Source: Chrysochromulina parva (lineage: Eukaryota; Haptophyta; Prymnesiales; Chrysochromulinaceae). Taken from it: DNA of 13,697 bases. Each line of letters starts with the position of its first letter. The stretch's first letter is position 1. The notes beneath the pieces are model-generated. The model saw nothing but the letters and a program-made list of their open reading frames with translations. It searched no databases and had not been told where the DNA came from. Shown here piece by piece: positions 1 through 11,200 of the stretch. The DNA lies in assembly GCA_002887195.1 (NCBI GenBank), contig PJAB01001554.1, positions 1 through 13,697 on the forward strand, read 5' to 3'. The position numbers and the translations under genes are program-made.

Positions 1-3000
1 CAACGGGGCGCGAGACGCATGAAAGCGAGCCCGCCGAGTGCCAGGTTGCCGCTACGGGCACGCCCAAGCCAAAACGGCACGCCAAACCTGGGCCACGCAC
101 GAACCCGCTCCCCGCCACAGTCACGAGCGTCCCTCCGGACGCCGAACCTGATTCGGGCTCGATGCTTTCCACAAACCATAGGCGTGCAACGTCAAGCGCT
201 GACGACCCGGTCGCTACATCCTGTGCATTGCTGCTGATTCTGACACTGGACGACCCAACTTCTCCGAGCTCCTCGAAAGAGCACAGCAACTCGTTTGAGG
301 ATATCCAGGTTGTGTATGAGGCTGTCAGGTTTGAGATGAGGCAGGTTGTTCCTGGTAAGAAATTTCGTCCGCTTACCCGAAATGTAACGCGTCCACTCGC
401 CGGCACAACAGCCGGAAAAATGGATTCGATCATTGCTCGGTCAAGGTACAGAAAGCTGGCGTTGCCGCTCGAAAAGTCCACACCATTATCACTCACTTCG
501 ACGACCACCAGCCCAGGCTGGTGCGGTGGAGATGTGCAGTTTAGCGCATTGTCAGAGACGCGCTGAGCCAAGACCACTGTTCTAGCAAATCTGCACCTGA
601 GCTCACGCGTGAACTTGAAGCCGTCTCCCAGGAGACCCACTACGGTGCCGCCGTGTCTAGGTCCGTGCGCTGGCGTCACAGAGAACACGTTCGCAATTGA
701 ATGATAGCTGTAGACGGCAAATCCGGAGACGTCGTAATCTTCGACGCGGATGGTCACCTCTACAAGATTCGGTACATGAGGGGGGGCAGAACAAAGTAGT
801 GCAATTGAGGACCGCACGCTCGCTGCAACGTAGGTAGCTCCAAAGCGGCACGAAAACTCTGTCGAAGCCTCAAAATTTCCGCCCCTGATCTCGACCATGG
901 TGCCACCACGCGTGGGGCCGGAGGAGGGCACTACCGCAGTCACAACAATATCATCACCAAACACAAATGTGAGGGCGCCACTGGATGTGAAGTCAACCTC
1001 GTTTTGCGTCACCTCGACACAGGCTCCACGATGAGATCCAGACAGCGGTGTCGGCCTGACCGCCTCGATGTTCACCAATGGCGGGGATCGGCATTCTAAA
1101 ATGGCTGCACTAAGAAACGTCGCTGCCACAGACGACGCGTTGAATCGGCACCGCAATGATACTAAACTGCGTCGAGAAAAGTGAACGCCATGAACACGAA
1201 CTAGCGTCCCTCCACGAGCAGGACCAGATGTTGGCCAAAGTGATGATACTAGAACAGGAGGCTGGTACTCAAAAACTGCCGTGTCGTGTCCACCTTCTCC
1301 ATTGATCGAGAACGATAAGAGCACGGCCTCATGCACGGGGCCGCGTGGTGTCGAGCACTCGATGCGGTTGGACGACACCCATCTTGCCATAACCGTCCGC
1401 AGTCCGAACACGCACGCAAACTTGGCATTCGCGAATCCGACGCCGTCGACGGTTATTGTTGTGCCACCTGCGGCCGGGCCCATGGTGGGCCAGACCTGGA
1501 CCTTGCCTACGCGAACAAATGAGTACGGCGCGCTACCGATGCACTGATCTTGGCCATTGAAAGACAGTACAACTGGGACACTCACGTCACCGCCATGCTG
1601 CGGTGTCGTGCATTCGACCATCGTAGCATTAACAGCGACGCCACGGACGGCAAGTGTACCAAAGTACAGGAACGGCTCCGTGGTAAGGAGAAAATCTGTG
1701 CCCACCAATTGAATTATCACGCCGCCGGCTTCGGGGCCAGCGTTCGGGTAGACGGCGTCGACGCTGCAAGGAGCGTGATACCGAAATGAATGGGGAGACC
1801 TCGAGAGCTCGAGCACTTCTGCTTCGTAGTCGATAGACCCGACGCTCACGGAGATCAGCCTAGCAGAAGACATCGGTGGTGACTGGCAGAGCACATGCGT
1901 AGAGTCATCGACGTTGGCCACAACGCGGATGGTCTGGAAGCTCGTGGCATCGAAGAAATCACAAGCAGGCGACCCGTACGCGTGCCGGGCCTCAATTGTG
2001 AGAATGGTACCACCCAGAGCAGGTCCAGACAAAGGAGTGACTGACAAGATCTCGGCACTCGGATCAACGGCGTAGCGCATGCCTTGCGACACGATGCGCT
2101 CGTCGGCCGCCTGTAGCGCAACGTGCACAGCGGCCTCGAGCGGCAACCGTTGCGGGGCGTCACACAAGACGAGGTCAGGCGAAGCCGACGTCGCCGGCCC
2201 CGATGCGGTCGCACCAAACATGCAAACGCTGTTCAAAGGAAGATGCCTTCCGACGACGGCCACCCTCCCGAGACCACGCCACGGACCGTGCGTTGGAACC
2301 AGCGCGGTGATGCGAGATGCAGACATAAAAGCGAATACGGGAAGCTGGTGTGGCTCCAGCACGGGGGTAGTCTCTGCCTGGGGAATTCTCACCGCGACAC
2401 TCACAATCCCGCGCCCAGGAGGAGAATGGCACGTGACTAGATTCGGCGAAATGAATCGAGCGCGCACAGCAGCTTCGCCGAACCAGCAAGATAAACCAGG
2501 AGAGTCCCAAAATCCGGTTCCTTGAACACGTATGATGTCTCCCCCGAGTCGTGGCCCAGCAGCAGGTACGAGCCCCGCAGCTCTTGGCATACTTACAAAT
2601 ATATAAGGCAGCCAATCGCTGCCGAGAACAGCGCCGCTTGCGCTGAGCTGGAGGCGGCCTGTCGCTGAGGCGCGACGCGGCGGGGTGATACAGCGGACCG
2701 CATCGGCGGCTGCAATTGAAGCAGGGACGGAGGTTGCGTCTTCCGTTGGACTGTCATCAATAAAAGTGCACGAGAAATTCGCCATCGGCACGAAAGGCCC
2801 ACCTGTCAAAGTCACGGGAGTACCTCCTGCCTCTGGCCCATCACGGGGCTCCACTGAGCGGACGCTGACAACCTCGTGAAAGTCAAACACTATCTGAGAG
2901 GTAGCATGGCTGTGCTGCTCATAGTCTCCCGCCACGAGACGTAGAGCAACGCGAGCGGAACGTCGCCTGAAGGGCGTTGAGCAAATGGCTAGATCGTCCT

Positions 3001-5274
3001 GCAACTTGGTGGCGACGGTTTCTGTCGCGCCGAAATCGCATGTAGCGTTGGCCAAGTTCTGAAACCCGCTCCCGTGAAGGGTGAGCAAGGTGCCACCATG
3101 CCGTGGACCTGCTGGCGGGTCAATGGCTGAGACGACAGATACGCCGCCTACGTACCTGATATGAGCACCACGTCGTCGCGCCCAGAAGGGAGATGCCCAG
3201 TTTGTAACTGACACTTCAGTCCATGGGCCATCAGCATCTCTTGGAGGGGCTGTGCAAGCAACGAGTGTCGCAGAGATCCACTCCGCTTGCACGAGCCTGC
3301 CTTCGAATGTGCAGTGTAGCCCGGCTGAAGGAACGAAATTGCGCCCAAGCACCTCGATCCTTGTGCCACCGCGCTCGAGTGCGAGCAGAGGACGTGCAGA
3401 ATGCACTTCGGCCGTGGGCATGTACTGGAACGAGAGCCGAGTCGCCAGCTGGACGCCGTCGGCGCTCATTCTGAACGCGACGTGCCTACCGCGAGCGGAA
3501 GATGCCCGGGGCGTGACGCACGTGAACGCCGCCGTGGACTCTCGAGTTGCAGCCGCAACTTGGTCTCCGATGAGGCACACGAACTGCATTCCGCACGAAT
3601 CACCGACCGAAACCATCAACTTCGTACCACCAGCAAGCGGCCCAGACGTCGGCGCCATGCGCGTCAACGTCGGAGTGACATATCGAAAAAACCCGACGGT
3701 CGTGAAGCTGTCATGAGAATTGGTCACGTCAAAGTCGTACATGCCAGCCTGGACACCATCGGCGAGGGGAGGGGTGGTGCAGAACAGCTGATTCCAATCC
3801 ACGACTGTCCCTTCCACCGTTGTGCCGTTTCCAATGCGACAGCGAAGCAACGCCAGAAGAGACGTGCGACGTCCGAATGGGCCGCCCGAAAGGACGACAC
3901 GAGTCCCGCCCAGCAGCGGGCCGCAGCTTGGCTTCACTTCATGCACTACAACATTCCCAACAACCTCGAGCATTTGAATGGCCGACGAAAACTCTCGGCC
4001 ATTCCACGTGAGTGCCACCGACTGCGCACCGACTGCCATGGCGGGGGTGATGCACGAGATGTCCGTGGTGCTCATCCTGTGCGCAGCGTAGAGCAAGGTA
4101 GAATCGCCAAAGCGGCAATACGGCCCGACATGGATCGACAAGTCTAAACGTGTCATCAAGGTCACCAGGGACCCTCCATGCGCGGGTGCAGCGCCAGGAT
4201 GAATACTAAGCAGTGCAGGTGTAGAGAAGAAGTGAAATGCAAAATGGGCCAATCGAAGTGGGGTTTCCCCATCCACAATCAGTGCGAACGTGGCCACCTT
4301 GACAACGTCGACTCCCGGCGTTTTGCAAGATATCCGTGACGGCAAGACAACCAGCGCTACTGCTGACCGCCCATCAACCTTGCACACTAGCGGGGAGTTT
4401 CGAAGCACTCCAAGATATCGTCCCGTGAAAAGAACCTCCGTCTGGCCCATCACTGGGCCGTTGAGAGGTGTCGCTTGATCCACGCGCACCTCAACGTAGT
4501 AAAAGACAGCAGCGTTGGGCAGTTGCGAGACCGAAGCCGAAAGAGCACTTGCCACAGCAACCGCTACCGCGCCTTCTCCTTTCGCGGGAGCGACGCATGC
4601 GACAGCTCCTGGCGCAAGGAAAGATGCGGGCACTCGGGTTCCTTCCTGCCCAAAGACGCACAGCGGCGAGGAAAGATCATCTGGGACACTTGGGACGTCC
4701 AAGCTCATCGTGATTACGAAGCCTCCGAGCACCGGGCCGTGCGAGGGTCGCAAATGTCTAATGCTGAGCCCTGGCACGAAGGTGAACGTCAGCGCACTGT
4801 CAGTGCCGATGTCACCACCCGCGTCATCGCGAACGAACAGAGGCACCACATGGTTTCCTGACGAGGGTGGCGAGACGCACAGCAAATGAAGGTCGCTCAT
4901 AACGCGTGCAACGACTTGAATCGTCCCAAACGCACAGAACCACGTGCTTGCTGCCACGAAGGCACCCCCCTTCACGGTTAGGATTGTTCCTCCACTAGCG
5001 GGTCCTTGGCTCGGATAAATATTGTCAACGTGGATGTGGGAAGAGAGGCGGAAAGAATCAGCAATTGGTGCCAAGCTCGTCTCCGGGACGTACTCAAACG
5101 TAAGGCTGTTTGAAATTTCATGCCGGTCTGAGAGCACCCGAACGACAACCATACCCACCCACTCCCGGGAGGGTGGAGTCGCACAGCGGACGTTGCTCGC
5201 ATGACTCAGATGTGCAGTCACGCGAATCGTATTGAAGCTGCATTGCAATTGCGAAAGCGCGACCGCCGCAGGAT
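1..5274 (-). CDS. exon 10 (3' open): rest of R28 through partial R47
   Basis: A 5.27-kb exon, open to the window edge without a stop, holding the end of R28, units R29-R46 and the first two thirds of R47. Most units keep GP..GG and the cysteine pair, for example R36 (PPAGPRHGGT, CDF, CSTP) and R45 (PAHGPRHGGT, CRF, CTSPP). Variants: R32 has APAHGG, R35 has LALERGG, R39 has GPWRGLG, R41 lacks the first cysteine, R43 has a long insertion, and R46 has VPASG without GG. R47 (181-1) reads ESGSASGGT, CRF and CVSRP before the edge. The protein therefore continues beyond the window. Confidence 0.92.
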
Positions 5275-8200
5275 CTGCGAGCCGCAAGAAAGCAGGGACA
5301 TCAGCCTTGCGAGGAGGACGCGGACGCGCAAAATGTTGAGTTTGCTTACCGGGGATGAGAGCAATCGTCACGACCGTGCCACCCAAAACTGGGCCTTGGC
5401 GAGGGTGCATTTCGATCAGATGCAATGTATCGTCGAAGTGGAACGTTCGCTCCGGGAAGGTGTTTGTGAAATCCTTGCCGTTCAACGCCATCTCAATTGT
5501 CAAGGCGAGAGGAGGCGTGGCTCCATCGATAGCCGCCGGTGCACGATTTGCACGTGTCACGTTCATCCACATGGACGAGCTCGGTGCCCTGCACTGCATG
5601 CAGCTCGTGCTCACATAGGCCGCATGTGAGACGTGCGACATGCCAGTCGCATCGACGAAACGGCAGGTAGCAAACGCGCTCGGCGCGAACCCTGTTAAGA
5701 GAAAAATCGGGAATCGTGCAAAGGTGGAGCACGACGTCAACTCAGCAAGAAGCAGGTGGTAGGGTATGTCCTCGTGGTAGGGTATGTCCTCGTGCAACTC
5801 GCCTGAGCCAATTATCGTCAACGCGGTCCCTCCGGCGTGAGGCCCTGAGCTGGGTTGCACCACTTGCAGCCGAAAGCTTTCTTCGTAGCTGAAAAACACT
5901 TGCCCCATCAGCAAAGCGCTGAACGACTCAATCTGCACAACAGCTACCCCACGACGCAGTCGCACCGGCATCTGGCACAATATGTGAGTGGTCGACACGG
6001 ATGTTGCCGAAACCGCTCGAACACCGCCACTGAAGCACGATGATGGCGGCACGAATGCCGGCCCACGTATTGTGATTATCGTCCCACCGTTACCTGGCCC
6101 TGATGTTGGGCGGACGCTGTCCACGACTGAGTCAACATACAAGAAAAGCAGGCCTGCAGCTGTTGATTCCGACTGGTTGCTTTGCACGACCTCGACGCTG
6201 ACAAAACCATTGGTAGGTGAAGGAGGCGTGCGGCATTTCAGACGGTCAGTGCCGACGATCGTTGTTGGGACCACCTGGGTAAGGATGCGGCATCGCGTCT
6301 CTGTCGAAAACCCCGAGCCGCTGAGTTCAATGACCGAGCGGCCAGTCAGAGGCCCACGACTTGGATGCAACCTGCAGCAAGGTTGGCGGCGGGGTCAAAG
6401 GTGACGTATGGCAACATCAACGCACGCTCGTGCCACGCACCTGATAACGACTACGTCTGACTGATACCCAAAAGTGAGCTGCTCGTTTTCGCTGAACTGT
6501 TCGCCATTCACTGAGAGTGTCACGGCGACGCGAACGGTCGCGTCGGTCATGTTGGGTTCGCATGAGTGGCAAAGATCTCCCGATCCATCCTGCGTGCATC
6601 TGGCCGGGCAGCTGGAACTCTGGAGTGAAGGGGCGGCGCATTCTACAAAAAGAGACTTGATGAGCAGGGCGGTCACAAGCCCGTGTTCCCCAAACCTGCA
6701 GAACATGTCCGCAGAACCTGATCGATCATTAGGATGGACCAAGTGATCCGCCCAGATCGTCACAACGGTCCCTCCCCGCCGCGGCCCAAGGGACGGTGAC
6801 AGCATATGGATAAAAGGAAGATGCCGCACAAAAAGCGTTGGTCCAACATGCCGGTAGGGGACGTCGGCCCCGGTGATCACCAAATTCACGAAACTCGCGG
6901 GGGCTAGACCGTTGTTGACAATGCAGCGCATGGTGGATCTGCTCTCGAAGTGGGCATCCGTTGTATGCCTTGCTCCAAATGAGCAGACACTGAGAGAAGG
7001 AGTGAGCGCCCGACCGGCGATGTGGACGACGCCTCCGGGTGAAGTGACAAATCTAATCTCAGAACTGATCGTCGTCGGCACAGCTTCGTATGGCAAGGCA
7101 TTTGAAAAGTCCACGCCATTCGCAGCCACCGAGACGGCACAGTAACCCACGGCCATTGCCGGGGCGGTGCAACGAATATGTCCGGATCGAGTCGAAGCGG
7201 CAACGACCTTTGCGCGTTCAATGTCTTCAAACTTGCACAGCATCTCGTCGTACCGATCACGACTCAAGGAGTTGACATATACATGGATCGTCGCTCCGCC
7301 TGCCATGGGACCCCTGGCCGGAGAAAGCCGCACGGCAACGAGCTCAACATCGTACGTATACGAAGCCAATCCGATGAACTGCTGCCCGTTCAGAGACACT
7401 GAGAGGCCATGAGACCCTGGCTCACGTTGGGGACTGGCACATATCCATCTTGCTCCCACAACGTAGGCGGGTACTGCTGGTGCAGATGGAAGCGAACCAA
7501 ACCTACACGCCGCCCGGCCGGCTCGCACGTCATCGATTGATAGTGCTAGATCGTCGACGGCGAGCTCTACTCTCGTCCCGCCAAGGGTTGGCCCGTGCGC
7601 TGGGACTACATGGGCATCTCTAAGAACGGCATGATAGTCGAACCGGCGCGAGTCGCTACATACTCTTGTCCCACACAGCAGAGTGATAGACGCGATGCCC
7701 GATGAGGCTGCCTGAGGTGAGAGGCACACAACACTCGTACCCGGCGCAGTGGACGCATTCACTTGCATCGCAACGCGATAAGTGAATCGACACGTGATTA
7801 CGCCATCGGGTAACTTGTCGATAGTGATGGAGACGACAGTGCCTCCCATCTGGGGCCCCACACTTGGCACCAGTCTTACGAGGCTGACTAATTTGTACTC
7901 GAAGAAGCTGAAGAACGAAGAAAGGATCCACTCATGCGCACCAGCAGTGAGCTGTGCCATCACAATCCCGGGAGCGTGAGGTGGGGCAATACAGTAAACA
8001 AGGGCGTTGCTGACGAGCGCGGGCACTGCTGTCTCATTAAACGTGCACATGATTGCCACGTGCAAAAGAGCCCGAAGGTTATGTCCGACGAAAGTGATCA
8101 TCGTCCCACCGGCAGGCGGTGCCATCAGGGGAAGCACGCTGTGGATTTGCACGGGTGGCAGAAACGAGAAGGAAAGTTGCTGCTGCGTGAACTGTTGACC

Positions 8201-11200
8201 ATTTAGGCCGATTTCAACTCTGGCGATTCCTGAGTGAAACCGGGGTGCTACGCATTCCAACTTAGTCGACGAGTGCCATTTTGCGGCAGCTACCATCGAC
8301 AGTCCTTCTGCTGCTTGAAAGCGGCAGAATACCAACCGCTGAGGGAGCAGTGCGGCGCTGACAGTCACAACAGTCCCTCCGAGGTGTGGGCCCGCAAGCG
8401 GCTGCACTCTGGTGAGCTGCAACGGAGCATCGTAGAGAAAGTGCAACGCACTCGGCGTGGAGACGCCGTCGATGAGCACCATTAGGTGGACGCTGGATGG
8501 CTTGGCCTGGAACGAACGGGATGGTAATGGTGGAGATGTGCAAGATAGTGTGCGCATTGCGAGGTGGGTTGCTGGCATCAACAGCGAGTTGAATTGGCAA
8601 TGATACAAACCAGGGGGAAATACCGAAGCATGGATCAATATTTTGCTGCCGCCGTCTACAGGCCCGTTGGGTGGCAGGGCTTCAGATAATATCACGTCGA
8701 CAAAGACGAGCTGTTCGCCGTCAGATGTGAAGTCTATCGCATTCAACGAGACCTCCACCGCCACGAGGTCAGCAAGATGCCAGCGCGGCGCGATGCAATT
8801 GATCCTGGTGGATGAGGTGAATGTCGCTTCGGTTACAATTGACCGAAAGGCACACCTCAAGTTCCCGGCCCACGTGAAAAACCCGTTGCCGTGCACCCGA
8901 AGAAGACTACCACCAGTGACCGGCACACGTGGCGGCTCAATCATGGTTACAACCGCGCGGTGGTAATACGCGAACGATGTCTGGCTGCGCGTGAACTGTT
9001 GCGCGTTCGGACTGACTTCGACGACAGCATGATGGCCGTTCCTCATCATAGGAGCTACGCAGTCGATGCGATTTGCCGAGTAAAGTTGTGCACGCACCAT
9101 GCGCATGTCAACGACAGCTTCTGTGCTTGTCTTCGCCGCGTGGAATTTGCACATCAAACCTAGGGAGTCGACAAAGCCCGAGCCAAGCACCTGAATCCGT
9201 GTGCCACCATCTGCTGGCCCAGCCGCTGGCCACAAGCTGGATATGTATGCTGAAGGCAAGAACCTGAAGCGCGACGCAGCCCCAAGAGTTGCATTGAAAG
9301 CTTGTACGGCCACACTCATCCCGGAAGGAGCAGAGACGCTGGGGGTGCGGCAAGTCAGCGAGGACACGGTCACGACGCTCGCCGGCACTATCCAAGGGGT
9401 AGCACTTCCATCGAGGAAGATGCACGAGACAATCGATTCCCTGCCTGACAGAGGCGCTCGCAATGCTGTCCCAACAATGGTCATCATCGTGCCCCCGGCG
9501 TGCGGGCCGATGCTTGGTGCGGCAACATTGAGCACGGGTACATGATATTCAAACATGTTGCCGTCGGAAGAGTAGTCTTGCAGATTGGCGCTGAGCTCCA
9601 CCACAACGAACAATCCTAGATGCAAACCATGCAAAGAGGCAGGTGGTGCTCGACACATTGCGAGTGATTGAGACGTGCGCGTGCTGTCGAGCACTGTCGA
9701 GTTGAACCGGCAAGTGAGGGGCCTACCGAGTGGCACCGTGTCACAAAGGAGATTGAGCACGGATCCACCATGCACAGGGCCCTCGGCTGGTTGAACGCCT
9801 TGCACGTGGAATGCAGGGTAGTACTCATAAAGACGGCTCGGCACGACTTGCTGGATGCTTGCAGAGTGCCTCGAACTGCCTGGGCCTCTGACAAGCGTGA
9901 TTGAAACGGTTCCCGATGCCGGATGGGGGGGAACTGTGCATTCGAGGTGGCGCCCGATCTGAACACGACAAAGCGAGGCTTGCAAGCCAATGAAGCACTG
10001 CACATCGGTGGCCGTAGCGAAATTGCCGTATATAGTCAGCGTTGTCCCACCATGCGTGGGCCCTCGGTGCGGGTAGAAATGCTGAACCGCGGGCTCTTGG
10101 ACGTACGTGTACGTAGCTACACTCAACACTATGGCATCCGCCAACACGACGCCGACGCTCACAGAATCGCCTCCCGCCAAGCGCCTCGGGGCCACGCACC
10201 ACAACACCGAGCTGGATGCGAGGGTCGCAGTAACAAGGAGATCGTCAAAGCGGCAGTAAACATCCGTGGGCGCAAAACTGTAACCGTGCACGGCAACGCG
10301 CGTACCACCAGCCACGGGTCCCTCAAACGGGTCGAGCCGCACCAGACGCATGCTTGCATATTCGAACGAGAGACTGCCAACGTAGTCAAGCAGATTGCTG
10401 GTGATGGCGGCAGCGACGTGGCTTCGGGGCATTTCAGGCGTCACACATCTCACTTCCCGTGCGGAAACAAAAACGCCTGGTACGGCCGTACTGTTGAATC
10501 TGCAGCGTAAATAAAACAAAGCGCCACTCCGTTCATGAAAAGTTCCGCCCAAGAAGCTCACCAGGCTGCCGCCATCCGTCGGACCAACAGAGGGGCTGAG
10601 TAGTTCGAGCCTAAGAAAGGGCACATACTCGAACCGCGCATCTACGGGGATGAAATCGTGGGGATTCGAGCTCACGGCCACTTGTACGAACCCCAAGTTG
10701 TGTGGTGGAGAGATGCACTGAGCAAGCGGCAGGGGGCACCGCAACGGACGTCGCAAATGTCAACAAGGCACGAATGCGAGTTGGTCTGGACTTCATTTTT
10801 TAGCACCTGCAGTCGTGTGCTTGTCGCTCGTCTTGCTGGAACCACGATTTGATCAAATCGGCACCACCAATCAGCTGCAATCATGAGAGTGCCGTCGAGA
10901 AGAAGCTGAGTGCCACCTTCCACCGGCCCCAGCAACGGGTAGAAGTTCACCGTCGGGACGGCCACAAAACGAAATGATGCACTCGTACGGGTGAGCACGT
11001 TGTTGAGTTGCAGAGTGACTTGAACGCGGCGGGGCTCCGGCGAAGAAGGGGCCACGCACGTGACAACTTGAGCGTGCAAGACGCGCGCAGGGACAACCGC
11101 GATGTGTTCCCATCGACACCAAGATCCATATGTCGCCGAGGCTGTAAAGCCTATCCCGTGAATCGTCACTACGGTTCCGCCGGCAGTAGGCCCTACAGGA

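Noticed and set aside
2591..2596. GTAAGT consensus donor within R37/R38
   Set aside because: The domain text across it (YIFVSMPRAAGLVPAAGP) has normal length and pattern, so no removal is needed. Likewise GTAAGC at 376-371 in R46.
2175..2615. Minus-strand ORF of 146 codons (also 1855-2217, 11449-12003 and 4978-5202)
   Set aside because: Wrong frame relative to units R38-R40, or to R6-R7 and R28-R29. The IPT frame is intact through these regions.
3401..4147. Plus-strand ORF of 248 codons, and similar plus-strand ORFs at 9923-10510, 11282-11824 and 162-566
   Set aside because: They are antisense to well-supported IPT exons, have no recognisable domain and have arginine/histidine/serine-rich composition typical of shadow frames in GC-rich coding DNA.
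6395..6397. TGA at 6397-6395 as the true end of the protein
   Set aside because: It falls within intron 7. Removing the intron restores R25, and the frame continues for 6.4 kb of IPT units.
10717..10756. ATG at 10756 as the start of a separate 1,453-codon gene
   Set aside because: It lies within intron 6, and the residues before CISPP do not fit the domain. R9 is only complete when spliced to exon 6.
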